A program made the translations under genes and the position numbers. 64,000 bases of DNA from Cellulomonas chitinilytica (GTDB lineage Bacteria; Actinomycetota; Actinomycetes; Actinomycetales; Cellulomonadaceae): contig NZ_BONK01000017.1 of NCBI RefSeq assembly GCF_016862675.1, positions 1 through 64,000 on the forward strand, given 5' to 3'. The notes beneath the pieces were generated by a model. It did not search any database. It worked only from the letters and a program-made list of their open reading frames with translations, and was not told where the DNA came from. The number at the start of each line of letters is the position of its first letter. Position 1 is the first letter of the stretch. Positions 25,599 through 34,108 of this stretch are shown here, one piece after another.

Positions 25599-26392
25599 GT
25601 CGCTGCGAGCTCGTCGCCCTGGACGTGGACGGGACACTCATGTCGTACGACGGCGTGGTGTCCGACGAGGTCAGGGCGGCGGTGCTCGCGGTCCGTGACT
25701 CGGGCCGGCACGTGGTCCTCGCGACGGGTCGCAGCGCGCACTCGGCGGTCCCCGTCGCGCACGCGCTGGGCCTGACCGACGGCTGGCTCGTCGCCTCGAA
25801 CGGCGCGGTCACGGTGCGTCTCGACCCGGACGCCGACGGGGGGCACGAGATCCACAAGGTCGTGACGTTCGACGCCGGCCCGGCGATCCGGACGATCGCG
25901 ATGGAGCTGCCGGACGCGCTGTTCGCGGTCGAGGCGCTCGGCACGGGCTTCCGGGTGTCGGGCGACTTCCCCGACGGCGAGCTGAGCGGGCGGCTGGAGG
26001 TCGTGCCGTTCGACGAGCTGGCGGCGACCCCGGCGACCCGTGTCGTCATCCGCGCGCCGGGCGCGAGCCCCGACCTGTTCCACGAGCTCGTCGAGCGGGT
26101 CGGTCTGCACGAGGTCGAGTACGCGGTCGGCTGGAGCGCGTGGCTGGACCTCACGCCGGGGGGCGTGTCGAAGGCGAGCGCGCTCGAGGAGATCCGCCGG
26201 ACGGTCGGTGTGGAGCCGTTCGCGACGGTGGCCGTGGGCGACGGGAGCAACGACGCGCAGATGCTCCGGTGGGCCGCGCGGGGGGTCGCGATGGGGCACG
26301 CCACGCAGGCCGTGCGGGACTCCGCGGACGAGGTGACGGGGACGATCGAGGACGACGGAGCGGTCGCTGTGCTGCGCAGTTTGCTGGTCTGA
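25595..26392 (+). CDS. HAD-superfamily IIB (Cof-type) phosphatase
   Basis: A 265-residue haloacid-dehalogenase hydrolase. LVALDVDGTLM (residues about 6-16) carries the Asp nucleophile and acid/base Asp, VLATGRSAHSA is motif II, the Cof-type cap follows, and the C-terminal Lys (GGVSKASALEEI) and Asp pair (VGDGSNDAQML) complete the site. Enzymes of this class remove phosphate from sugar phosphates, FMN or similar metabolites; the substrate is unknown. It is translationally coupled to serS through a 4-base ATGA overlap. Confidence 0.92.
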   Translation: MSRCELVALDVDGTLMSYDGVVSDEVRAAVLAVRDSGRHVVLATGRSAHSAVPVAHALGLTDGWLVASNGAVTVRLDPDADGGHEIHKVVTFDAGPAIRTIAMELPDALFAVEALGTGFRVSGDFPDGELSGRLEVVPFDELAATPATRVVIRAPGASPDLFHELVERVGLHEVEYAVGWSAWLDLTPGGVSKASALEEIRRTVGVEPFATVAVGDGSNDAQMLRWAARGVAMGHATQAVRDSADEVTGTIEDDGAVAVLRSLLV

Positions 26393-26407
26393 CCTGCGGC
26401 TTACCGT

Positions 26408-26473
26408 TCTTGCAGGGTGTTGCGCAAGATCCGCATGATCATGCGGAAGTGCCTCGGGCACGTTTCAAACGTG
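26408..26473. promoter_or_regulatory. Three operator-like dyads upstream of the sugar ABC operon
   Basis: Within 66 bases are TCTTGC-N10-GCAAGA (26408-26429, with the inner palindrome TTGCGCAA), an 18-base perfect palindrome (26430-26447, core CGCATGATCATGCG), and CACGTTT-C-AAACGTG (26459-26473). They lie in the 207-base gap between the HAD gene and the substrate-binding protein gene. Such dyads suit LacI-family regulators, which commonly control actinobacterial sugar transporters; no regulator is encoded nearby. I could not place the -35 and -10 with confidence. Confidence 0.65.
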
Positions 26474-26599
26474 ATCGGATCGTGACCGAGTTGTCCGGTC
26501 TTTGAGGTTGCAATGCGCCTGCCAGGCGGCTTGCATCGCTGGGGAGGGCACGTCCGATGGAGGGCGTGCCGCATCGGTGCATGACGACGTGGAGGTCTC

Positions 26600-27970
26600 A
26601 TGAACAGCCGCAAGCGCCGCGGGTACGCGGCAGCCGCAGCGACGGGTGCAAGCCTCGCCCTGGTCCTGACGGCATGCTCGGGGGGCGACAACGACGGAGG
26701 CAGCGAGGCGTCGGCATCGACCGACTGCGCCGCCTACGAGCAGTACGGCGATCTGTCCGGCAAGGAGGTCAGCGTCTACACGTCGATCGTCGACCCGGAG
26801 TCGAAGCAGCAGACGGACTCCTACAAGCCGTTCGAGGAGTGCACGGGCGCGACGATCAAGTACGAGGGCTCGCGCGAGTTCGAGGCCCAGCTGCCCGTCC
26901 GCCTGCAGGCGGGGAACGCCCCCGACATCGCGTACATCCCGCAGCCCGGCTTCCTGAAGTCGATCGTCGCGGACTACCCGGACGTCGTGGTCCCGGCCCC
27001 GCAGGCCGTCCAGGACAACGCCAAGGAGTACTACACGCAGTCGTGGATCGACTACGGCTCCGTCGACGGCACGCTCTACGCGACCCCGCTCGGCGCCAAC
27101 GTGAAGTCGTTCGTCTGGTACTCGCCGAGCGCGTTCGAGGAGAACGGCTACGAGATCCCCAAGACGTGGGACGACCTCATGACGCTCACCGACAAGATCG
27201 CCGCCGACCACCCCGAGGCCAAGCCGTGGTGCGCGGGCATCGAGTCCGGTGACGCCACCGGCTGGCCGGCCACCGACTGGCTCGAGGACGTCGTGCTCCG
27301 CACCGCCGGCCCCGAGGTCTACGACCAGTGGGTCAACCACGAGATCCCGTTCAACGACCCGCAGATCCTCTCGGCCCTGCAGACCGTCGGCGGCATCCTC
27401 AAGAACGACAAGTACGTCAACGGCGGGCTCGGCGACGTGAAGACCATCGCGACGACGCCCTGGAACGAGGCGGCCAACGGCATCCCGGACGGCACCTGCT
27501 ACCTGCACCGTGCGGCGAACTTCTACCAGGCCAACTGGGACCCGGACCTCAAGGTCGCGGAGGACGGCGACGTCTACGCCTTCTACCTCCCGGGCAAGAC
27601 CGAGGACGACAAGCCGCTGCTCGGCGGCGGCGAGTTCGTGACGGCGTTCGCCGACCGTCCCGAGGTCGCCGCGTTCCAGGCCTTCCTCTCGAGCCCCGAG
27701 TGGGCCAACGAGAAGGCCAAGGTCACCGGTCAGGGCTGGTTCAGCGCCAACAGCGGCCTCGACCCGAGCCTGCTGCAGAACCCGCTCGACAAGCTGTCGT
27801 TCGACCTCCTGACCGACGACAGCTACACCTTCCGGTTCGACGGGTCCGACCAGATGCCCGGTGCCGTCGGCGCCGACGCGTTCTGGAAGCAGATGACCGC
27901 GTGGATCGGCGAGGACCAGTCCGACGAGAAGACGCTCGACAACATCGAGGCGGCCTGGCCGGCCTCCTGA
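26600..27970 (+). CDS. Sugar ABC transporter substrate-binding lipoprotein (AglE-like)
   Basis: A 456-residue family 1 solute-binding protein, exported and lipid-anchored. The signal peptide ends in the lipobox LTACSGG (Cys about residue 28), followed by an Asp/Ser/Gly-rich linker. FEECTGATIKYEGSREFEAQLPVRLQAGNAPDIAYIPQPG, YATPLGANVKSFVWYSPSAF and KTWDDLMTLTDKI-type motifs match alpha-glucoside binding proteins; the sugar itself is not certain. GGAGG is five bases before the ATG. It is the first gene of the operon with two permeases, separated from them by a hairpin. Confidence 0.92.
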   Translation: MNSRKRRGYAAAAATGASLALVLTACSGGDNDGGSEASASTDCAAYEQYGDLSGKEVSVYTSIVDPESKQQTDSYKPFEECTGATIKYEGSREFEAQLPVRLQAGNAPDIAYIPQPGFLKSIVADYPDVVVPAPQAVQDNAKEYYTQSWIDYGSVDGTLYATPLGANVKSFVWYSPSAFEENGYEIPKTWDDLMTLTDKIAADHPEAKPWCAGIESGDATGWPATDWLEDVVLRTAGPEVYDQWVNHEIPFNDPQILSALQTVGGILKNDKYVNGGLGDVKTIATTPWNEAANGIPDGTCYLHRAANFYQANWDPDLKVAEDGDVYAFYLPGKTEDDKPLLGGGEFVTAFADRPEVAAFQAFLSSPEWANEKAKVTGQGWFSANSGLDPSLLQNPLDKLSFDLLTDDSYTFRFDGSDQMPGAVGADAFWKQMTAWIGEDQSDEKTLDNIEAAWPAS

Positions 27971-27989
27971 CCGAGCTGCAGCACTGACC

Positions 27990-28030
27990 GACGTGGTGGG
28001 AGTCGCCGGGAAGACGGCTCCCACCACGTC
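27990..28030 (+). terminator. Intra-operon hairpin after the binding-protein gene
   Basis: GACGTGGTGGGAG (27990-28002) pairs perfectly with CTCCCACCACGTC (28018-28030) across 15 bases. It lies 20 bases after the binding-protein stop and 80 before the first permease. The position, shared with other sugar ABC operons, suggests partial termination or 3'-end protection that gives more binding protein than permease. Confidence 0.7.
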
Positions 28031-28110
28031 CGTCTCGACACCGCCGTCAGGTGCTGGTCCCCGGACGCCCTCCGGAGGACGCTGACCTCGACGACGAGGA
28101 AAGGGTCGGT

Positions 28111-29100
28111 ATGGACTGGTTGCTCCACCCCGAGTCCACGGGGCAGAAGTTCGCGCTGATGGTCATCGCGATCCTGCTGTTCGTCGTGGTGATGGGCGTC
28201 GTGCTCTTCGGCATCGACCGCATCAAGCGGGCCCCCGTCTGGCTGGTCGTCACGGGCTTCCTGGGCCCGACGCTGCTGTTCGTGGCGTTCGGCCTCGTGT
28301 ACCCCGGCATCCGCACCATCCGGACGTCGTTCTACGACGCCAAGGGCACCGCGTTCGTCGGCCTCGACAACTACGTCACGGCGTTCACCGACGAGGGGTT
28401 CCAGACGGTGCTGCGCAACACCGTGCTGTGGGTCGTCATCGTCCCGCTCGCCGCGACGTTCATCGGGCTCGTCTACGCGGTGCTCATCGACCGCACGCGG
28501 TTCGAGTCGTTCGCGAAGACGCTGATCTTCCTGCCGATGGCGATCTCCCTGGTCGGCGCGTCGATCATCTGGAAGTTCGTCTACGAGTTCCGGCCCGACA
28601 TCGGCAACATCCAGCAGATCGGACTGCTCAACCAGCTCCTCGTGTGGCTCGGCCTGCCCCCGCAGCAGTTCCTCCTGAACCAGCCGTGGAACACGCTGTT
28701 CCTCATCGCGGTCATGGTCTGGATCCAGGCCGGGTTCGCGATGACCGTCCTGTCCGCGGCCATCAAGGCCATCCCCGACGACATCGTCGAGGCCGCGCGC
28801 CTCGACGGCCTGCACGGTGTCGGCATGTTCCGGTTCATCACCGTCCCGAGCATCCGCCCCGCGCTCATCGTCGTGGTCACCACGATCGCCATGGCGACGC
28901 TCAAGGTCTTCGACATCGTCCGGACGATGACCGGCGGCAACTTCAACACGTCGGTCGTGGCGTACGAGTTCTACACGCAGAGCTTCCGCGCGCAGAACGC
29001 CGGGATCGGCGCCGCGCTCGCGGTGATCCTGTTCGTGCTCGTCATCCCGATCGTCGTCTACAACGTCCGGCAGCTGAGGCTCGCGGAGGAGATCCGATGA
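28111..29100 (+). CDS. Sugar ABC transporter permease (AglF-like)
   Basis: A 329-residue inner-membrane permease of the MalF type with about eight helices. The first hydrophobic pair (FALMVIAILLFVVVMGVVLFG and WLVVTGFLGPTLLFVAFGLVYP) precedes the core. The EAA loop that docks the ATPase reads EAARLDGLHGVGMFRFITVPSIRP (EAAxxDG-G). The ATG at 28111 is chosen for the AAAGGG five bases upstream. Its stop overlaps the next permease start as ATGA. It forms the translocation pore with the next gene. Confidence 0.92.
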   Translation: MDWLLHPESTGQKFALMVIAILLFVVVMGVVLFGIDRIKRAPVWLVVTGFLGPTLLFVAFGLVYPGIRTIRTSFYDAKGTAFVGLDNYVTAFTDEGFQTVLRNTVLWVVIVPLAATFIGLVYAVLIDRTRFESFAKTLIFLPMAISLVGASIIWKFVYEFRPDIGNIQQIGLLNQLLVWLGLPPQQFLLNQPWNTLFLIAVMVWIQAGFAMTVLSAAIKAIPDDIVEAARLDGLHGVGMFRFITVPSIRPALIVVVTTIAMATLKVFDIVRTMTGGNFNTSVVAYEFYTQSFRAQNAGIGAALAVILFVLVIPIVVYNVRQLRLAEEIR

Positions 29101-30038
29101 CCGTCATCCCGCCGACGTCCCTCATCGACGAGGAGGAGGGCGACACCCGGTCGGTCACCCGCAAGCTGTCCCGCGCCGAGCAGCGGGCCCTGGCGGTCAA
29201 GGGCAGTCTCAGCTCCCCGTGGGCGTCGGGCCTCGCGATCATCATCGCGATCCTGTGGACGGTGCCGACGTTCGGCCTGTTCGTCACGTCGTTCCGGCCG
29301 AGGTCCGAGATCCGCACCTCCGGCTGGTGGACGCTCCCGTGGAACTGGGAGGTCACGCTCGAGAACTACCAGCAGGCGCTGTTCGGGTCGTCGACGAGCC
29401 TGTCGACGTACTTCGTCAACTCGATCGTCATCACCCTGCCGGCCGTGATCATCCCGATCACGCTCGCGCTGCTCGCGGCGTACGCGTTCGCGTGGGTCGA
29501 CTTCAAGGGCCGCGGGATCCTGTTCGTCGCGATCTTCGCGCTGCAGGTCGTCCCGATCCAGATCACGCTCATCCCGCTGCTGTCGCAGTACGTGGCGTGG
29601 GGGCTCGCGGGGTCGTTCTGGGTGGTGTGGCTGTCGCACTCGATCTTCGCGCTGCCGCTGGCGATCTACCTGCTGCACAACTTCATGAAGGAGATCCCCT
29701 CCTCGCTCATCGAGGCAGCCCGGATGGACGGGGCGGGGCACGTGAAGATCTTCTTCCAGGTGCTCCTGCCGCTGCTCACGCCCGCGATCGCGTCGTTCGC
29801 GATCTTCCAGTTCCTGTGGGTGTGGAACGACCTGCTCGTGGCGCTCGTGTTCGTCGGCGGCACGCCCGACGTGGCGCCGCTGACGGTGCGCGTCGCGGAG
29901 CTGTCCGGCACGCGCGGGACGGCGTGGCAGCTGCTGTCCGCGGGGGCGTTCGTGGCGCTCGCGGTGCCGCTCGTGGTGTTCCTCGCGCTGCAGCGGTTCT
30001 TCGTGCGCGGCCTGCTGGCCGGGTCGGTCAAGGGCTGA
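29097..30038 (+). CDS. Sugar ABC transporter permease (AglG-like)
   Basis: A 313-residue MalG-type permease. A cytosolic N-terminal segment of about 45 residues precedes six helices. The FVTSFRPRSEIRTSGWWTLP region after helix 1 and the EAA loop EAARMDGAGHVKIFFQVLLPLLTP are diagnostic. It ends with FFVRGLLAGSVKG, the usual C terminus of this class. No ATP-binding protein is encoded in the operon, as is common in actinobacteria where one MsiK-type ATPase serves several sugar transporters. Confidence 0.92.
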   Translation: MTVIPPTSLIDEEEGDTRSVTRKLSRAEQRALAVKGSLSSPWASGLAIIIAILWTVPTFGLFVTSFRPRSEIRTSGWWTLPWNWEVTLENYQQALFGSSTSLSTYFVNSIVITLPAVIIPITLALLAAYAFAWVDFKGRGILFVAIFALQVVPIQITLIPLLSQYVAWGLAGSFWVVWLSHSIFALPLAIYLLHNFMKEIPSSLIEAARMDGAGHVKIFFQVLLPLLTPAIASFAIFQFLWVWNDLLVALVFVGGTPDVAPLTVRVAELSGTRGTAWQLLSAGAFVALAVPLVVFLALQRFFVRGLLAGSVKG

Positions 30039-30067
30039 CCGCGCGGGCCGCGCGCCCGACGGCTGAA

Positions 30068-30108
30068 GGTGAAGGGTTCGTCGCACCCGGTGCGACGAAC
30101 CCTTCACC
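30068..30108. terminator. Bidirectional terminator hairpin
   Basis: An 18-base perfect stem (30068-30085 with 30091-30108) and a 5-base loop, between the convergent permease and monooxygenase genes. The arm begins GGTGAAGGGTTCGTCGCA. There is no T-run, but long GC-rich hairpins often terminate in actinobacteria. Confidence 0.8.
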
Positions 30109-30119
30109 CTGCCGAGAGG

Positions 30120-31487
30120 TCAGGCGACGACCTCCGGGGTGCGCGAGTGCGCCGGCCAGAACGGGGTGAAGCCCGACGTGTCGACGGCCGGCAGCGGCAG
30201 GCCGAGCTTGTCGCGCAGCGTGCCGGGCGCGTACTCCGTCTGCACCAGGCCGCGTTCCTGCAGGAGCGGGACGACGCGGTCGGCGAACGCGTCGAGGTCG
30301 TCGGGCAGCACGTTGACGTGCACGCTGACGCCGTCGATCGCGTCGGCCGCGAACCACTGCGCGAGGTCCTGCGCGACCTGCTCGGCGGTGCCCGCGACCA
30401 CCCGGTGCCCCGAGCTCTCCGCGAACGCGCCGTACGTGTGCTGGACGACGTCGCGCAGCGTCCCCGGCGCCGCCTCGGCGATGCTCCGCGCGAGGGGAGA
30501 GACGGTGCCGTGCGCCGCGAGCGCGTCGTACGGGAAGGGCCGGTCGAGGTCGGCGGCGGACAGCTCGAGACCGAGCGCGGCCTCCAGGTCGGGCAGCCGC
30601 CGCTCGAGGCCGTTGGCCTCCCGCAGGGCCCGCACGGTGTCGAGCGCCTCCGCGGCGGTGTCCCCGATCACGGGGACGACGCCCGGCAGCACCAGGACGT
30701 CCGACGGTGAGCGGCCGTGCGCGACGGCGGACCGCTTGATGCGCGCGTAGTACTCCTGCGCCGCACCGAGCTCGACCTGGCGCGCGTAGACGAGGTCGGC
30801 GTGCTTGCCCGCGAGGTCGATGCCGGCCGGCGAGCCGCCCGCCTGGGCGATCAGCGGTACCGTCTGCGGGCTGCGGGTCGTGGTGATCGGGCCCCGGACC
30901 CGGTGGAACTCGCCCTCGTGGTTCACCGCGCGCACCGCGTCGGGGTCGACCAGCACACCGGTGCCGCGGTCCGCGACGAGCGCGTCGGGCTGCCACGCGA
31001 CCCACAGCTTCTTGACGGCCTGCAGGTAGTCGTCGGCGACCCGGTACCGCAGGTCGTGCTCCGGGATCTGCTGCGCGCCGTGGTTCTGCGCCGCCGCGTC
31101 GCTCGTGCTGGTCACCACGTTCCAGCCCGCCCGGCCCCCGCTGAGGTGGTCGATCGACGCGAGCTGCCGCGCGGTCGAGTACGGCTGGTTGAACGTCGTC
31201 GAGTGCGTGGCGACCAGGCCGATGTCGCTGGTCCGGGCCGCGAGCGCGGTGATGAGCACGAACGGGTCGAGGGGCCACCCCAGCGACATCCCGGGGTCCT
31301 CGACGAGCGCGAGGACGTCGGCGAAGAACAGCGTGTCGAAGCGGGCGCGCTCGAGCGTCTCCGCGAGCGACACCCAGTACGGCAGCGTCGTCACGTCGGC
31401 GACGTCGGCCGACGACACCCGCCACGCGGCGGCGTGCCCGCCGACCTGACCGCGGAGCACCGCGTTGAGGACCAGTCGTCTCGTCAT
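30120..31487 (-). CDS. Flavin-dependent monooxygenase, NtaA/SnaA/DszA family
   Basis: A 455-residue bacterial-luciferase-like (LLM) enzyme that uses reduced FMN supplied by a separate reductase to oxidise a substrate with O2. The family start LNAVLRG, the SLAETLERARFDTLFFADVLAL segment, ATHSTTFNQPYSTARQLASIDHLSGGRAGWNVVTS and PQTVPLIAQAGGSPAG-type phosphate-binding loop are all typical of the NtaA/DszA branch, which oxidises chelators, sulfur compounds and other xenobiotics. The substrate cannot be told. ATG has GAGGGAG upstream. It is divergent from the SDR-type reductase. Confidence 0.9.
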   Translation of the reverse strand: MTRRLVLNAVLRGQVGGHAAAWRVSSADVADVTTLPYWVSLAETLERARFDTLFFADVLALVEDPGMSLGWPLDPFVLITALAARTSDIGLVATHSTTFNQPYSTARQLASIDHLSGGRAGWNVVTSTSDAAAQNHGAQQIPEHDLRYRVADDYLQAVKKLWVAWQPDALVADRGTGVLVDPDAVRAVNHEGEFHRVRGPITTTRSPQTVPLIAQAGGSPAGIDLAGKHADLVYARQVELGAAQEYYARIKRSAVAHGRSPSDVLVLPGVVPVIGDTAAEALDTVRALREANGLERRLPDLEAALGLELSAADLDRPFPYDALAAHGTVSPLARSIAEAAPGTLRDVVQHTYGAFAESSGHRVVAGTAEQVAQDLAQWFAADAIDGVSVHVNVLPDDLDAFADRVVPLLQERGLVQTEYAPGTLRDKLGLPLPAVDTSGFTPFWPAHSRTPEVVA

Positions 31488-31673
31488 GCGTCGTCGCTCC
31501 CTCGAACAGCCCCGGGCCAGGTCGTCTGACCGGGGCGCAGGGAACCGGAGCGGGTCGGGGCGGTCAACGAGTTCGGCGGACGTGTCACGTGCTGAGACGC
31601 CGGCCGGGAAGGGTTCGTGACCGTCGGCAGTTGGCACCGACGACCGCTCGTCACGTGACCGCAGGAGGCACCC

Positions 31674-32531
31674 ATGTCCGTCGTCGTCACCGGGGCCACC
31701 GGCCACCTGGGCCGTCTCGTCGTCGAGCACCTGCTCGCGGGCGGCCTGCCCGCCGGCGAGATCACCGCCGTCGGGCGCCGGCTCGACCGGCTCGCCGACC
31801 TCGCCGACCGGGGCGTGCGCACCGCCGCCGCGGACTACTCCGACGGCCCCGCGCTCGAGGCCGCGTTCGCGGGGGCCGACACCGTGCTGCTCGTCTCCGG
31901 GAGCGAGGTCGGGCAGCGCATCGCGCAGCACCGCAGCGCCGTCGACGCTTCCCGAGCCGCCGGTGTCCGCCGCGTCGTCTACACGAGCGCCCCGCACGCC
32001 GACACGACGGCCCTCGCGGTGGCCCCCGACCACAAGGCCACCGAGGAGCTCCTGCGCGCGTCGGGGCTCGCGTGGACCATCCTCCGGAACAACTGGTACA
32101 CGGAGAACTACCTCGCCGCCGTCGAGCAGGCCCGCAGCACGGGGGTGATCCTCACGAGCGCCGGCACGGGTCGTGTCGCGAGCGCGCCGCGCGACGACTA
32201 CGCGGCGGGTGCGGCGGCCGTCCTGCTCGGCGGCGACCACGACGGGCGGGTCTACGAGCTCAGCGGCGACGTCGCGTGGACGTTCGACGAGCTCGCGGCC
32301 GCCGCGTCCGAGGTCCTCGGGACGCCCGTGGTCGCGCGCCACGTCCCGGACGACGAGCACCGCGCGATCCTCGTCGGCGCGGGCCTCGACGAGGGCACCG
32401 CCGGGTTCGTCGTCGCGCTCGACGAGGCCACCCGCCGCGGCGACCTCGCCGACGCCACCGCGGACCTGCGCACCCTGATCGGCCGCCCCACCACCCCGCT
32501 GGTCGACGCCCTCCGCACCGCCCTGGCCTGA
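31674..32531 (+). CDS. NAD(P)H-binding reductase, QorB/NmrA-like
   Basis: A 285-residue atypical short-chain dehydrogenase. VVVTGATGHLGRLVVEHL gives the GxxGxxG nucleotide loop (residues 7-13), followed by GSEVGQRIAQHRSAVDASRAAGVRRVVYTSA, LAWTILRNNWYTENYL and YELSGDVAWTFDELAAA, matching QorB (YtfG)-type NADPH:quinone oxidoreductases. AGGAGG precedes the ATG. The palindrome GTCACGTGAC (31650-31659) lies just upstream in the divergent gap shared with the monooxygenase. A redox detoxification role is an inference. Confidence 0.88.
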   Translation: MSVVVTGATGHLGRLVVEHLLAGGLPAGEITAVGRRLDRLADLADRGVRTAAADYSDGPALEAAFAGADTVLLVSGSEVGQRIAQHRSAVDASRAAGVRRVVYTSAPHADTTALAVAPDHKATEELLRASGLAWTILRNNWYTENYLAAVEQARSTGVILTSAGTGRVASAPRDDYAAGAAAVLLGGDHDGRVYELSGDVAWTFDELAAAASEVLGTPVVARHVPDDEHRAILVGAGLDEGTAGFVVALDEATRRGDLADATADLRTLIGRPTTPLVDALRTALA

Positions 32532-32590
32532 CGTCCCGCCCGGCGTCGGGCGTCACCGGGCGTCGGGCAGGTGAGAAGGGGTGCGGCGCA

Positions 32591-32596
32591 TAGCCT
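32591..32596 (+). promoter_or_regulatory. Leaderless -10 (TAGCCT) of the EamA gene
   Basis: TAGCCT ends six bases before GTG 32603. Confidence 0.5.
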
Positions 32597-32602
32597 GGGC
32601 CG

Positions 32603-33454
32603 GTGCCCGCGCCCCTGCTGTTCATCCTGTCGGGGCTCACCCTGTACGTGGGCGCGGCGCTCGCCGTCGGGCTGTTCGACGAGCTCCCCGCGGCCACCGT
32701 CGCGTGGCTGCGCATCGCGGTCGCGGCCGTCCTGCTCGTGGTGTGGCGGCGGCCGTGGCGGTCCCGCGGGCTGTGGACCCGCCGTGCGCTGCTGGTGACC
32801 GTGGCGTTCGGGCTCGTGCTGGGCGTCATGAACGTGGCGTTCTACGTCGCGATCGACCACCTCCCGCTCGGCACCGCGGTCGCGCTCGAGTTCACGGGTC
32901 CCGTGGCCGTCGCCGCCGTCACCGGGCGCGGGTGGCGCGAGCGGGCGGCGATCGCGGTCGCGGCCGCGGGCGTCGTCCTGCTGGCCGGGGTCACCCTGGA
33001 GGCGACCCCGGACGCGGTCGTCGGGCTCGCCGCCGTCGGTGTCGCGGCCGCCGCCTGGGCGGGGTACATCCTGCTCGGCCGGCGGGTCGCGACCGCCCAG
33101 AGCGGCGGGCTCACCGGCCTGTCCGTCGCCATGGCGGCCGGTGCGGTCGTGCTCGGCCCGTTCCTCGCGGGCGCGGCCGGACCCGTGCTCACCGACCCGC
33201 GGCTCGCGGCGCTCGTGCTGGGTGTGGCCCTGTTCTCCTCGGTGATCCCCTATGCGATCGACCAGGTGGTGCTGCGCCGCCTGCGGCCCGCGACGTTCGC
33301 GGTGCTGCTCGCGCTGCTGCCCGCGACGGCGGCCGTCGTCGGGGCCGTCGCGCTGCAGCAGGTGCCGCACGGGTGGGAGGTCGTCGGGCTGCTGCTCGTG
33401 TCCGGGGCGATCGCCCTCACGGCCCGGGCCGACGAGGAGCCGCCCCCGGCCTGA
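32603..33454 (+). CDS. EamA/RhtA-like small-metabolite exporter
   Basis: A 283-residue integral membrane protein with ten predicted helices in two EamA repeats. Motifs include LPAATVAWLRIAVAAVLL, FYVAIDHLPLGTAVALEFTGPVAVA (the RhtA-type GTAVALEFTGP) and, in the second repeat, SSVIPYAIDQVVLRRLRPATFAVLLALLPATAA. RhtA exports threonine and homoserine; similar proteins export other amino acids. The GTG start is decided by the TAGCCT six bases upstream. It is convergent with the Bpa gene, 20 bases apart. Confidence 0.9.
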   Translation: MPAPLLFILSGLTLYVGAALAVGLFDELPAATVAWLRIAVAAVLLVVWRRPWRSRGLWTRRALLVTVAFGLVLGVMNVAFYVAIDHLPLGTAVALEFTGPVAVAAVTGRGWRERAAIAVAAAGVVLLAGVTLEATPDAVVGLAAVGVAAAAWAGYILLGRRVATAQSGGLTGLSVAMAAGAVVLGPFLAGAAGPVLTDPRLAALVLGVALFSSVIPYAIDQVVLRRLRPATFAVLLALLPATAAVVGAVALQQVPHGWEVVGLLLVSGAIALTARADEEPPPA

Positions 33455-33474
33455 GCGCCGCGCTCAGAGGTCGC

Positions 33475-34032
33475 TCAGAGGTACTGCCCGGTGCCGTGCT
33501 CGCCGTCCTCGCCCGCGGCGGCGCCCGGCAGCACGATGCCCGGCGCGCCACCCGGCGGCCGGTGGCCCGGCGGGAGCTGGCGGCGCATGCCCGACAGCTG
33601 CGCCTGCGTCGCCATCTGCTGCGCGACGAGCGCCGTCTGGATCCCGTGGAACAAGCCCTCGAGCCAGCCGACGAGCTGGGCCTGCGCTATGCGGAGCTCC
33701 GCGTCCGACGGCGGTGTCTCGTCGTCGACGAACGGCAGGGTGATGCGGTGCAGCTCCGCGACGAGCTCCGGGGACAGGCCGTCCTCCAGCTCGCGCAGGG
33801 ACCGCTCGTGCACCTCGGCGAGCCGCGCCCGCGCCGCGTCGTCGAGCGGGGCGCTGCGGACCTCGTCGAGCAGCTGCTTGATCATCGTGCCGATCCGCAT
33901 GACCTTGGCGGGCTCACCGACCATCCCGCCGATGTCCTCGGGTCGCCGCTCGTCGCCGTCCGGCTGCGCGCGCGGCGGGTCCACCACCACGATCTCCGGC
34001 TGGTCCTCGTGCGTCGTCCCGGCGTCGTCCAC
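33475..34032 (-). CDS. bpa: Bacterial proteasome activator Bpa (DUF2587)
   Basis: A 185-residue protein of the Bpa/PafE family, a 12-mer ring that opens the actinobacterial 20S proteasome gate without ATP and feeds unfolded proteins to it. The helical core spans about 38-150 (EPAKVMRIGTMIKQLLDEVR, ERSLRELEDGLSPELVAELHRI, AELRIAQAQLVGWLEGLFHGIQTALVAQQMA). A Gly/Pro tail ends in Gly-Gln-Tyr-Leu, the gate-opening motif. An organism with this gene should also carry proteasome subunits, which are not in the window. The GTG at 34032 has CAGAAT six bases upstream; an ATG at 34056 is the alternative. Confidence 0.94.
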   Translation of the reverse strand: MDDAGTTHEDQPEIVVVDPPRAQPDGDERRPEDIGGMVGEPAKVMRIGTMIKQLLDEVRSAPLDDAARARLAEVHERSLRELEDGLSPELVAELHRITLPFVDDETPPSDAELRIAQAQLVGWLEGLFHGIQTALVAQQMATQAQLSGMRRQLPPGHRPPGGAPGIVLPGAAAGEDGEHGTGQYL

Positions 34033-34049
34033 CCGGGCATTCTGCCCGG
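34033..34049. promoter_or_regulatory. Dyad centred on the bpa -10
   Basis: CCGGGCA (34033-34039) and TGCCCGG (34043-34049) form a 7-base inverted repeat with a 3-base centre. The minus-strand -10 CAGAAT (34044-34039) of bpa lies inside it, so a protein bound here would block the promoter. Confidence 0.45.
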
Positions 34050-34096
34050 ATCGCACCGGCGTCGCAGCCCTGCGCGGTGGGCTCGTGGCGCGTCGC

Positions 34097-34102
34097 TAGG
34101 GT
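34097..34102 (+). promoter_or_regulatory. Leaderless -10 (TAGGGT) of the AGE-family gene
   Basis: TAGGGT ends six bases before ATG 34109. Confidence 0.5.
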
Positions 34103-34108
34103 GGACGC

